Positions 1 through 7,625 of a stretch of 64,000 nt of DNA are shown here, one piece after another (position 1 is the first letter of the stretch; every line of letters starts with the position of its first letter). The position numbers were made by a program, and so were the translations under genes. The notes under the pieces were generated by a model, which was not told the origin of the DNA, made no database searches, and was given only the letters and a program-made list of their open reading frames with translations. Source of the DNA: Catenisphaera adipataccumulans (GTDB lineage Bacteria > Bacillota_I > Bacilli_A > Erysipelotrichales > Erysipelotrichaceae); the NCBI RefSeq assembly GCF_014202755.1, contig NZ_JACHHK010000008.1:1-64000 (forward strand). Direction: 5' to 3'.

Positions 1-14
1 TGTATATCTATTCG

Positions 15-25
15 GTTTTCAAAGA
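15..25 (-). promoter_or_regulatory. boxA-like antitermination element
   Basis: Read on the minus strand the sequence is TCTTTGAAAAC, followed by CGAATAG. This matches the boxA core found in Firmicute rRNA leaders and spacers. It lies downstream of the rRNA-type promoter at 57-85 and points out of the window, so a ribosomal RNA operon probably starts just left of base 1. Confidence 0.55.
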
Positions 26-56
26 TCGTTCCGCGCCCTCTTGCGAGCGCTCATTT

Positions 57-85
57 ATATTATCAAACTCTTCCCCTTCAGTCAA
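57..85 (-). promoter_or_regulatory. Strong promoter, probably of an rRNA operon leaving the window
   Basis: The minus strand shows TTGACT, 17 bases, then TAATAT, preceded by A/T tracts that could act as an UP element. A GC-rich segment and a boxA-like element follow, and no open reading frame starts before the window ends. This layout is typical of rRNA operon leaders. The rRNA itself is not visible. Confidence 0.5.
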
Positions 86-138
86 CTACTTTTTTTGAAA
101 AAATGAAAACTTTTATTCAATGTCCTTCCAAGATAAAA

Positions 139-158
139 AAGCGAATATTTATTCGCTT
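139..158 (-). terminator. Terminator of the AAC(3)-like gene
   Basis: A GCGAATA/TATTCGC hairpin flanked by AAA/TTT is followed on the minus strand by a T run, just past the stop codon of the acetyltransferase-like gene. Confidence 0.75.
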
Positions 159-171
159 TCTGCATTTCTAT

Positions 172-813
172 TTATTTGAAAAAATACAATCCTTTTCGTA
201 GTTTTTGCGCATCACATTCTTTGAAACAAAACATTCGGTCGGAATTGCTTAACTGAAAGTGCACAAAACTACGGAAACGAATTTGTTTGCCCCACTTTAT
301 CTTTGCCCGCTGCACAACAATCGTACCTATACTTTTTTGAAAGGCATCCTGATCCACTGCCAACGAACGCTCTGGATGAGTTCCAAGGTAAATAAACTTC
401 GCTCCTGGCGGCAGCACAGTCGGAAAATTTTGTACTGGCATTGCTTCAGGCAATGTGCCTGAGTAACCGAAACTATACACGGGATGACGCGTACGTTTGA
501 CTCCGGATAAAAAAAGCATACAGGATTCTGCACAGCCTGTTATTGTTTGTTTTTTATCAAATCCAGTGATTTGACGCCGGCTGGCTTCCCACCGATCGGC
601 ATCGATGCCCCGGCAGGCTGGATCCAACGTTTGAAGCGTAAACAACGGTACCATCATGCAGCCATTGTTTTCAACGATTTCTTGTATGCAGCGTAAAACC
701 ATTTGAAAATCAAAGCCAGGTTTGTCATTTTCACACTGTACACATACAATATCTTCTGGTGATAAGATCTCATGGAAGATCTTCATCCAGTCCTCTTTGA
801 TCAACAATTCCAT
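172..813 (-). CDS. AAC(3)-family-like acetyltransferase, short
   Basis: The 213-residue product resembles the aminoglycoside 3-N-acetyltransferase (Antibiotic_NAT, YokD-like) family, whose members transfer acetyl from acetyl-CoA to an amine. The best marks are the segment RTRHPVYSFGYSG near residue 108, which holds the conserved His-Pro and aromatic positions, and KFIYLGTHPERSLAVDQ near 138. Usual members have about 260-270 residues, so this one is compact, chiefly from a short N-terminal half. The first ATG lies exactly 6 bases after an extended -10 box, implying a leaderless mRNA. An internal ATG at 786 has an AGAGG five bases upstream and is an alternative start. The gene ends in its own terminator and stands alone. 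Substrate unknown, and resistance should not be assumed. Confidence 0.6.
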   Translation of the reverse strand: MELLIKEDWMKIFHEILSPEDIVCVQCENDKPGFDFQMVLRCIQEIVENNGCMMVPLFTLQTLDPACRGIDADRWEASRRQITGFDKKQTITGCAESCMLFLSGVKRTRHPVYSFGYSGTLPEAMPVQNFPTVLPPGAKFIYLGTHPERSLAVDQDAFQKSIGTIVVQRAKIKWGKQIRFRSFVHFQLSNSDRMFCFKECDAQKLRKGLYFFK

Positions 814-819
814 GGTCTT

Positions 820-828
820 ATTCTATCA
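820..828 (-). promoter_or_regulatory. Extended -10 promoter directly before the AAC(3)-like gene
   Basis: The minus strand reads TGATAGAAT, then six bases, then ATG. Transcription starting seven bases after the -10 box would begin at the A of the start codon. Confidence 0.45.
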
Positions 829-874
829 TAAAATGAATCACTTCTTATATAATAGGTGTGAAAGGAAGATCAAT

Positions 875-1720
875 ATGAATCGAATTCAAAAAATGGCTCG
901 GCGATATCCAGTTATATCTGTGAGTTTGGCGGCCACGCTTCTGATGATTCTATTTCATTTTCTGCCGGTGCTTTCGATTGACGGCATCTCAGTCGGCACT
1001 GAAGGACTGATGGCATTGATTTCATGCGGTGTGATCCTTCTTCTAGGCGGCCGTCAGGAAATGAAGTTTTCTGTATCCGGCAGGAGGCAGGCCATGCATG
1101 CAGCACGTTACTATTTAGGGATCACGTTTTTCATCTGTATCTGCAGTCTGATGCCGACCGGTCATGGAACGCTGCGTTCAGACTGGCTGGTGCGTATTCC
1201 AGTGCTGATGTTGTTTGTGCTGTTTGTCGGCATCTTTGAAGAAAGTGTTTTCCGCAGTCTTCTTCTGAATGGTTTCTTAGCGAAACATGGAAAAACATGG
1301 AAAGGCCTGCTGCTTAGTTTGATCCTTTCTTCTGTTTGTTTCGGGATCATACATGTTCTGTCTTCCTTTTTATCCGGTGCGGTCACTTCTGCCGATCAGG
1401 CAATACTAGGTCTCTTGAAAGTCGTTGCAATGACGGAAGTCGGTTTTTTCATCGGCGCTGTTTATATCCGCACACAAAATATATGGAATGCCATTTTGAT
1501 CCATATGTTAAATGACTTTATGGCCTTGCTTAGTTTCACGATCTATCATACCAATGTCGAATACTCCTATATCGGCACCTCTGATCATCAATATAATATG
1601 ATGTCGATCATCGTATATTTGATCATGGTTGCCATGTATATACCGCTGCTGCGTTCCGGATACAAGCTGCTGAAAGATACGCCGCTGCCTTGGTACGGAT
1701 ATCTATCCGATCGACCATAA
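875..1720 (+). CDS. CPBP-family intramembrane metalloprotease
   Basis: The product is a 281-residue multi-pass membrane protein of the CPBP (Abi, CAAX-like) protease family. It carries the EExxxR motif as FEESVFR, the second motif FGIIHVLS and a later HMLNDF, which supply the glutamate and histidine metal ligands in this family. About seven hydrophobic segments are visible. I chose the ATG at 875 because AAAGGAAG precedes it by a few bases; the longer frame upstream overlaps the divergent gene. Family members process prenylated or membrane proteins or give bacteriocin self-immunity. No bacteriocin precursor is seen nearby, so the substrate is unknown. Confidence 0.85.
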   Translation: MNRIQKMARRYPVISVSLAATLLMILFHFLPVLSIDGISVGTEGLMALISCGVILLLGGRQEMKFSVSGRRQAMHAARYYLGITFFICICSLMPTGHGTLRSDWLVRIPVLMLFVLFVGIFEESVFRSLLLNGFLAKHGKTWKGLLLSLILSSVCFGIIHVLSSFLSGAVTSADQAILGLLKVVAMTEVGFFIGAVYIRTQNIWNAILIHMLNDFMALLSFTIYHTNVEYSYIGTSDHQYNMMSIIVYLIMVAMYIPLLRSGYKLLKDTPLPWYGYLSDRP

Positions 1721-1730
1721 GTCCAATCCT

Positions 1731-2561
1731 TTACGAGAGAAAAACACAGTCACCAACTGCCAGATGGCAGTGCTGAATATGCGGATCCTGATCCAAATAT
1801 TGTTCGGCTTTTGTTCCCGTACAGTGACTGAATCCGAAGATCTGTATACCGGCGGCTTTCAGAAATGCGGCAGTCTGCTTGATTTGTGCATCAGCAGCAG
1901 CTTTTAAATGAATGCCGCCGAATATCGCATAAACCGGTTCTTGAAAACGGTCTTTGATCGTTCCTATCATGTTGACAATGCCTGGATGCGCACAGCCGAC
2001 CAGCACGATCATGCCTTTCGGACTGTGCAGCACAGCACAGATCTCATCAGAAAAGTCATCAGGAACAAGCCCTTGTGCGGTTTGCCGAACATAACAGTCC
2101 GGGATCTTTTCAAACGGTACCGAACGCGAAAATCCGCTTACCAGTTCAACTCCCTCTGCTATTTTTTCTGTACTTTGTACCTCGTGATATTCAATTCCAT
2201 GCTTTGAAATGAAAGAAGGTCCAAATCCACCGGATAGATCTGTGTATTTTATCCCTTCCTGCCGATACTTCTTGTAAAAGAAACCAGAGCCGGTATAAAG
2301 GACCGGAACGCAATGTTTCTTTTCAATCAGAGAACGATAACCGCCGGCATGATCAAAATGATCATGACTGAGTACGACCGCATCGATATGGTCTAAATTA
2401 CTTCCCAATTGTGCGGCATTCTGCCAGGTTTTCGAATCTGGACCGCAGTCAAATATGAAACGGAAGTTTGCCAGTTCAACCAAGTATGATAACCCATGCG
2501 CTGCCTGCAGTGCGGTTTGGTGCGAGGATACATCATCCATCAGTGTTGTGATCTTGATCAT
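1731..2561 (-). CDS. MBL-fold metallohydrolase (COG1237-like)
   Basis: The 276-residue protein has the metallo-beta-lactamase fold signature HxHxDH (LSHDHFDHAGGY, near residue 64), a later VGCAHPG histidine and a C-terminal GGIHL block. That arrangement is seen in the archaeal dihydropterin/beta-RFAP-synthase-like branch, COG1237. The start is preceded by AGAAAGGA. It follows the membrane protein gene by 12 bases on the same strand, so the two are probably co-transcribed. The reaction is unknown; methanopterin synthesis is not expected in a Firmicute. Confidence 0.8.
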   Translation of the reverse strand: MIKITTLMDDVSSHQTALQAAHGLSYLVELANFRFIFDCGPDSKTWQNAAQLGSNLDHIDAVVLSHDHFDHAGGYRSLIEKKHCVPVLYTGSGFFYKKYRQEGIKYTDLSGGFGPSFISKHGIEYHEVQSTEKIAEGVELVSGFSRSVPFEKIPDCYVRQTAQGLVPDDFSDEICAVLHSPKGMIVLVGCAHPGIVNMIGTIKDRFQEPVYAIFGGIHLKAAADAQIKQTAAFLKAAGIQIFGFSHCTGTKAEQYLDQDPHIQHCHLAVGDCVFLS

Positions 2562-2573
2562 TTCAAATCCTTT

Positions 2574-3152
2574 CTAGGCAAACCGTATCGATAAAATTGT
2601 AACGGCCATTGCCGCAGCTTCTGAAATCAAAGGAACCATCGCCAAATAGTATGCCGGCCATGGCTTCATGCGATAATACAAGATGTATAAGACCAGACTA
2701 AGAATACTTGCGGCAGCGATCACAACGATCAGACGTCCGAATGAATATTCCGACAGCACACCATATGCATTTAATGCGTTGATCGTCTGCAGCTGCAGAA
2801 CGGTCCATCCGGTAATCAGTACAAGTTCGGTCGTCACGGGTCGCTTGAAGCCGGCATACGTGATCAGCAGCAGGATAAAATAACTGGCAAGTCCGGCAAT
2901 ATTGATGACCGTACCGTTCCAATGTTCTGCAGCTGCCGGCGCCAGACGGATCCCATTCATATTTACCAGTGCCCCGATCACACCCGAAGCCGCAGTGATC
3001 AAAAGCAAGATCCCGCGTGCTCCGCCGATGCGGCTGACTGTTTCCCCCGGACGATAAGATACGCTCCACCAGATCAAATAAAAAATGCAGCACACGATCA
3101 ATAATATTTGTCCAAATACAATTTGATGTGCACCTGACCAAGATGAATGCAT
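2574..3152 (-). CDS. Multi-pass membrane protein of unknown function
   Basis: The 192-residue protein contains about six hydrophobic helices, starting with GQILLIVCCIFYLIWW near residue 14, and has few charged residues. I see no catalytic motif and do not recognise the family. AAGGGAG precedes the start, and a TGATACAAT extended -10 lies about 30 bases further upstream. It is the first gene of a likely two-gene unit with the MBL-fold hydrolase. Confidence 0.7.
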   Translation of the reverse strand: MHSSWSGAHQIVFGQILLIVCCIFYLIWWSVSYRPGETVSRIGGARGILLLITAASGVIGALVNMNGIRLAPAAAEHWNGTVINIAGLASYFILLLITYAGFKRPVTTELVLITGWTVLQLQTINALNAYGVLSEYSFGRLIVVIAAASILSLVLYILYYRMKPWPAYYLAMVPLISEAAAMAVTILSIRFA

Positions 3153-3264
3153 AGAACTCCCTTCTTTCTATGGCTGCCTACATTGTATCATACAGCCGAA
3201 TCGAGAACGGCTGCATTTGTTTCTTTAAATATGATAAACTGATAAAAATCGAAAGGAGAATATC

Positions 3265-3495
3265 ATGCTTGAGTTGATTTGTTTTTTGATTGCCCTATGG
3301 CTGTTCATTCGACTGATTGGTTTGATCCTGCGCTTAAGCTGGGGCTTGATCAAGATCCTGCTCATCATTCTGGCCGTGGCACTTTGGCCGGTTTCATTGA
3401 CGATTTTATTGTCAGCCGGCCTTATCGCTGCTTTTTTGCCTTTCATCCTCGTATGCGGCACAGCTTATTTGATTGGTCATTTGTTTGCCGCATAA
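3265..3495 (+). CDS. Small hydrophobic membrane protein
   Basis: This 76-residue protein is almost entirely hydrophobic, with about three potential membrane segments and no charged loop of note. GAAAGGAG lies a few bases before the ATG, and the upstream bases look promoter-like. It is transcribed alone and divergently from the membrane protein/MBL pair. I do not recognise it. A small membrane regulator or a toxin-like peptide is possible, but nothing shows this directly. Confidence 0.6.
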   Translation: MLELICFLIALWLFIRLIGLILRLSWGLIKILLIILAVALWPVSLTILLSAGLIAAFLPFILVCGTAYLIGHLFAA

Positions 3496-3498
3496 GAA

Positions 3499-3516
3499 AA
3501 AGCCCTTGCGGGCTTT
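3499..3516 (-). terminator. Terminator between the small membrane protein and the FAD oxidoreductase
   Basis: An AAAGCCC/GGGCTTT hairpin is followed by a T run on the minus strand. It should stop transcription from the FAD oxidoreductase and may also serve the convergent small gene. Confidence 0.7.
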
Positions 3517-3549
3517 AATAAATGTGTAAAGCGTTGTTTATTCTTTTTT

Positions 3550-5364
3550 CTATTTCGGATCATATTCACCAAACGGCTCAATAGCAGCCTTCAATTCAGC
3601 GAAGTGCTTCTGTCCCAGTTCACGAGGCGAGATGCCGTACTTCACACAGAGTGATGCAGCGATACCGGTCACCACACCATGATGACCGCCGTTGCCGATC
3701 AGTTTCACTGTTGAACTGGCAATATGTGTCGCACTGATATGCTTTCCGGCACAAAGGAGATTCTCTATATCCGCTGCATATAAACAACGGAAAGGCACCA
3801 TGTAAGGCTTAAAGTCCCGTTCAACCCACTTCCAATTACCAAGACGGAAATCGTACTTTTTATTTCCCGGATAATGCAGGCAGAAGGCGCCGGCATTTTC
3901 TACGACTGCATCCGGAAACTCTGTATGTTCGCGAATGTCATTTTCCGTAAGGATATAATCCCCCAGATAATTGCGGAAAGCACCGGTTGCCAGAACATTT
4001 CCAAGGTGCACCAGCTTCAGACAACTGTATTTCTCCGGATTTTTCTTCCGAACATTGACATAAGTTCCGATGATCGCACAAAACAGATGATCACGGATTT
4101 CTTCTTTGCACATATACGGATCCAGCCACTGTCCATATTCCCAGAAATGCGACTTTGGCAAATTCATCGCATGATCCCAGCCGCCGTCCGGCCTTCTTAA
4201 CGGACGAAGTTTCACTGGGCCGACATAGGGACCCGGCAAATTCTCATAGGGGCCTCTGCCGCAAAGACAAGTGACACGGCCGATCTGACCGCTCAGATCC
4301 GAATAATCTTTCGCAACTTTAACTGCCCAAGGGACATCCGGAAATTCGACTGGTTCCTTCTGCATTTCCGTACGGAAAAGGACGGTATCCCCATGATGCA
4401 TATCATCAGCCTTCTGCGGCGCCAGGCTCTCATTAAAATCCGAATTACTTTCCTGACCCTCCAGTGTCGCTGCACCGCTCAGTACACCAAGAATGGCCCG
4501 GCCGCTGCAGTCGATGAATGTCTTACCGCAAAATCGATGTTTTCGGTTGGTCTTTACGTTTACACTGTCGACAGAAACAATTTTTCCATTATTCAGATGC
4601 GTGTTATACACATGCTCCAGCAGGAAAACGTCGCAGTTTTCGGTTTCATTCAGAATACGGGCAGCCGCAATATCCCCGTCTTCCAAACGTTCAGAAAGAC
4701 GATCGACCAATCCGCCTGTTCGCCCTTCCGGCGTCAGCCCGACCTCCGCACTCGCATTTCCGCCAAGATAGGCCATCTCATGAAGCAAAGCAACACGGCA
4801 TCCGGAAGCTGCAGCGGTGTATGCGGCGCAACATCCAGGAATTCCGCCGCCGACCACGATCACATCATATTCATCCATTTTCTCCGGCTCTTCCGGAATC
4901 TGCAGCAGTCTTTCCCGCCATCTTCTGCCGGCCGGATCCGGCTGATCGATCGGTACGATTGTCGTATTTGTGATATAAATGGCATCGCAGCGTCCTTCAA
5001 AACCAGTCAGATCATGCAGTGAAATTTTGACTTTTCCTGCCGGCAATATCACATGTTCCGCAAGCTCCCAGCTCCAGCCTTTGCCGCTGGCGCCAAAGAT
5101 CTTATCCACCGGTTTGCCGTCCGCCAGGATCTGAAACGTTCCAGGATGTGCGTCCGGAACCCAGTCTTTTGTGCGGGCCCAAAGCCGGTATTCCCCTGTT
5201 GCCGGTATGTCCACTACCGTGACTGCATCTTCGACCGGTTCACCAATTCCATGAGCCAATAGATAAGCCGAGCCCATTTCATCGACAAACTGTGATTCCA
5301 AAATCCATCCGCCATACTGTTTGAAGCTCTCTGCTTCAATCAATATTTCAGTCCTCTTTTTCAT
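3550..5364 (-). CDS. FAD-dependent oxidoreductase with beta-rich N-terminal domain
   Basis: The 604-residue protein has two parts. Residues 1 to about 135 look like a beta-sandwich of the carbohydrate-binding or golvesin kind (EAESF opening, GEYRLWARTKDW, DAIYITN end). From about 165 runs an FAD_oxidored domain with the dinucleotide-binding motif GGGIPG at 172-177 and LGGNAS near 200. The C-terminal part holds GKHISATHIA and GNGGHHGVVTG, typical of this family. No signal peptide is seen, so it is probably cytoplasmic. GGAGGAG precedes the start. The gene stands alone with its own terminator, which gives no hint of substrate. Relatives oxidise diverse hydroxyl compounds. Confidence 0.8.
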   Translation of the reverse strand: MKKRTEILIEAESFKQYGGWILESQFVDEMGSAYLLAHGIGEPVEDAVTVVDIPATGEYRLWARTKDWVPDAHPGTFQILADGKPVDKIFGASGKGWSWELAEHVILPAGKVKISLHDLTGFEGRCDAIYITNTTIVPIDQPDPAGRRWRERLLQIPEEPEKMDEYDVIVVGGGIPGCCAAYTAAASGCRVALLHEMAYLGGNASAEVGLTPEGRTGGLVDRLSERLEDGDIAAARILNETENCDVFLLEHVYNTHLNNGKIVSVDSVNVKTNRKHRFCGKTFIDCSGRAILGVLSGAATLEGQESNSDFNESLAPQKADDMHHGDTVLFRTEMQKEPVEFPDVPWAVKVAKDYSDLSGQIGRVTCLCGRGPYENLPGPYVGPVKLRPLRRPDGGWDHAMNLPKSHFWEYGQWLDPYMCKEEIRDHLFCAIIGTYVNVRKKNPEKYSCLKLVHLGNVLATGAFRNYLGDYILTENDIREHTEFPDAVVENAGAFCLHYPGNKKYDFRLGNWKWVERDFKPYMVPFRCLYAADIENLLCAGKHISATHIASSTVKLIGNGGHHGVVTGIAASLCVKYGISPRELGQKHFAELKAAIEPFGEYDPK

Positions 5365-5450
5365 TGCTCCTCCTAACTAAAAATTCCAATTTTATCTTTA
5401 AATTGTTTCCGTTTTATTCCGCACACAATATTTATCAAATCGGTATTTAC

Positions 5451-5466
5451 ATTTTTCATGAAAAAT
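5451..5466. promoter_or_regulatory. 16-bp perfect palindrome upstream of the FAD oxidoreductase
   Basis: ATTTTTCATGAAAAAT is a perfect inverted repeat about 90 bases upstream of the FAD oxidoreductase start, between that gene and the end of rlmD. It could be an operator, but no regulator is identified. Confidence 0.3.
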
Positions 5467-5528
5467 CCGGCAAACATCAAACTTATGAAGTAATCTTTGA
5501 TCCTGTAACTAATTAAAATCTTTTATTA

Positions 5529-6821
5529 CTATCGGTCCTCTGCACGCGTCAGCAGACAAATGGTCTCCACATGCGGTGTCTGCGAAAATAAATCAAAAGG
5601 CCGCACCCGCTCGATCTGGTACTGCTGACTTAATTTTGAAATATTTTTCGCTAACGTGCTCGGGTTGCAGGAAATATATAAAATCGTGGCTGGTGCTTGT
5701 TCACGAATCGCAGTGAGCATCGTATCGGACAAGCCGCTGCGCGGCGGGTCCACGATCAGCGTATCGATGGTTTGATGGATTTCTTTCAGTTTCTCCGCTG
5801 CGTCGCCGCAAAGAAAATGAATATGATCACATCCGTTTCGTTTGGCATTCGCATTGGCATTTTCCACCGCATCCGGAATGGATTCGATCCCAATGATTTC
5901 CTTCCCTTTGCCGCGGACGAACAAACTGATCGCTCCGATACCGCTGTATGCTTCGACAATGCATCGGCTCTGCGGCGTCCATTCGGCTGCTGTCTGATAT
6001 AAACGTAAGGCCTGTTCCGTATTGAGCTGAAAGAACGAACGCGGCAGCAGGCTGCACGTGATGTCATTCAGATGTACCGTCATCTCTTTCTGTCCATAGA
6101 GATGGATCATCTCGCTTCCAAAAGGATCAATGGAAGAATCGGTTTTTATACTTTGCCAAATGGAAACGACCGGCTCGAGATGCGAGACGGCATCGATCCA
6201 CGCTTTGGCGATCTTGGTTTTCCCCGTCACGACGATCACCTGAACGTGGTGATCAAACGATTTTAAAACCAAGGTCTTGATTTCAGGAATTGGATATCGA
6301 TCGAAGATTTCCGTGATCTGCTGGCGGACCAATTCAAGATCTTTATCGTGCACATAACAGCGGTCAACGGCGCAGAAACGATTGGTATCAGGCGCATACA
6401 TCCCCGACTGCCATCGTCCGTTCACTTTGCGGACCGGCAGTTTGCACGCATTACGATAATTCAGCGGCTCTGAATTTTTTACGATCGGATCGATGCGTCC
6501 TTTGTAGCCGGCATATTTATGCAGTGCTTCTTTCAAGATTTGTTCCTTCATCCGACATTGATTTTTATAACGAACATGCATCAATGCACAGCCGCCGCAC
6601 TCTTTCTGATGCGGGCACAGGGGATACCGTCTGGCCGGCACGGATTCAAGGATGCGGATCAGCTCTGCTTTTTGATAGCGAGGCTTGGTTTCGATGATTT
6701 GTATTTCTGCAGTTTCTCCGGGAATGGCACCCGGTACAAAGACTGGTTTTCGTTTCATGAACGCAATTCCCTCACCGTTGATTCCCCATTTTTTGATATG
6801 TACAATTATATTTTTTTCCAT
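5529..6821 (-). CDS. rlmD: 23S rRNA (uracil-5-)-methyltransferase, RlmD/RlmCD type
   Basis: The 430-residue enzyme methylates uridine C5 in 23S rRNA using SAM. It has an N-terminal TRAM domain (residues 1-60), a CPHQKECGGC cluster giving iron-sulfur ligands at about C69, C75 and C78, a SAM-binding block (VEAYSGIGAIS), the DPPRSGL motif and the catalytic cysteine in YISCNP. Firmicute homologues (YefA/RlmCD) can modify both U747 and U1939, so the exact targets are inferred. Its start overlaps the end of rlmA by 16 bases with GGTGAG in front of the ATG, so the two are co-transcribed and probably translationally coupled. Confidence 0.92.
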   Translation of the reverse strand: MEKNIIVHIKKWGINGEGIAFMKRKPVFVPGAIPGETAEIQIIETKPRYQKAELIRILESVPARRYPLCPHQKECGGCALMHVRYKNQCRMKEQILKEALHKYAGYKGRIDPIVKNSEPLNYRNACKLPVRKVNGRWQSGMYAPDTNRFCAVDRCYVHDKDLELVRQQITEIFDRYPIPEIKTLVLKSFDHHVQVIVVTGKTKIAKAWIDAVSHLEPVVSIWQSIKTDSSIDPFGSEMIHLYGQKEMTVHLNDITCSLLPRSFFQLNTEQALRLYQTAAEWTPQSRCIVEAYSGIGAISLFVRGKGKEIIGIESIPDAVENANANAKRNGCDHIHFLCGDAAEKLKEIHQTIDTLIVDPPRSGLSDTMLTAIREQAPATILYISCNPSTLAKNISKLSQQYQIERVRPFDLFSQTPHVETICLLTRAEDR

Positions 6822-7579
6822 ATACTCACCATAAATTCAAATGTTACATCGCTTTCTTTCTGCTGCCGCACGCGTTCGATCCCGGCTTTCGGGCTCTTAT
6901 AACGATATGGGGTCATATCCAGCAGATTCATTAAATCTTCCACATGTTCCCGCTGACGAATGCATTCCTGCCGGATCAACAGATAACCGTCCCGCTGATT
7001 GGCTGGAGATGGATTTTCAATGACTGTTTCATACAATAGTTGTTTTAGTTCCAGACAATGGCGCGGTCCCGGTTCGGTCATGATCCAATATCCGCCTGGC
7101 TTCAATACGCGATGGATTTCCTCCGGTGCCGGCGGCACAAACGTCGACAAGACGCCGTCAAAGGTCCCGTCATAAAAGGGCAGCGCAAAGATGCTTGCCA
7201 CCGCATAAGATGTATGCGGATCATGGCGGGAAGCATAAGCGACGGCATACTTACTGAGATCCACCGCTGCCATGGTTTTGACGCAGGAACCAATCGCACC
7301 AGTATAGTATCCTTGTCCGCAGCCGGCATCCAGAACTGTGTTCAACGATAAATCGGAAACGGCGCTCATTAAGTACTGACGTAAAAAGTCATAGTATCCT
7401 TTTTCTAAAAAAGCCGTTCGGGCACGGACCATTTGCTTATTATCACCTTGATCTTTTTTCTGCTTACGCGACAAATTGACATATCCTTCTTTTGCCTGAT
7501 CAAAGGTATGATGATTAGCACATACAAAAGTACGATTTTGATGAAGCAGCTTCCCGCCGCATATTGGACATCGAAACAT
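6806..7579 (-). CDS. rlmA: 23S rRNA (guanine-N1)-methyltransferase, RlmA family
   Basis: The 257-residue protein begins with a zinc ribbon (MFRCPICGGK, then CANHH) and continues with a class I SAM methyltransferase fold (VLDAGCGQGYYTG, later VLKPGGYWIMTEPG). This is the RlmA I/II layout, methylating G745 or G748 in helix 35 of 23S rRNA. The zinc ribbon starts at residue 3, which fixes the start. There is no ribosome binding site. Instead TGCTATACT sits six bases before the ATG, so the mRNA is probably leaderless. It pairs with rlmD, which modifies the same rRNA region, in an overlapping operon. Confidence 0.9.
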   Translation of the reverse strand: MFRCPICGGKLLHQNRTFVCANHHTFDQAKEGYVNLSRKQKKDQGDNKQMVRARTAFLEKGYYDFLRQYLMSAVSDLSLNTVLDAGCGQGYYTGAIGSCVKTMAAVDLSKYAVAYASRHDPHTSYAVASIFALPFYDGTFDGVLSTFVPPAPEEIHRVLKPGGYWIMTEPGPRHCLELKQLLYETVIENPSPANQRDGYLLIRQECIRQREHVEDLMNLLDMTPYRYKSPKAGIERVRQQKESDVTFEFMVSIWKKI

Positions 7580-7585
7580 ATCAAC

Positions 7586-7594
7586 AGTATAGCA
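7586..7594 (-). promoter_or_regulatory. Extended -10 promoter giving a leaderless rlmA mRNA
   Basis: The minus strand reads TGCTATACT, GTTGAT, ATG. It follows directly after the thiI terminator. Initiation seven bases past the -10 box falls on the start codon. Confidence 0.6.
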
Positions 7595-7604
7595 CAAACA
7601 AAAA

Positions 7605-7625
7605 CAGGAGAACGTGTCTCTCCTG
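7605..7625 (-). terminator. thiI terminator
   Basis: A CAGGAGA/TCTCCTG hairpin is followed by TTTTTGTTTG on the minus strand, immediately after the thiI stop codon. Confidence 0.85.

Noticed and set aside
2698-3141. 147-codon frame overlapping the membrane protein gene in another phase
   Set aside because: It is Cys/Arg-rich with no membrane pattern, while the main frame has regular helices and a good ribosome binding site.
4393-5022. 209-codon plus-strand frame inside the FAD oxidoreductase gene
   Set aside because: It is antisense to clear FAD_oxidored motifs and has no ribosome binding site.
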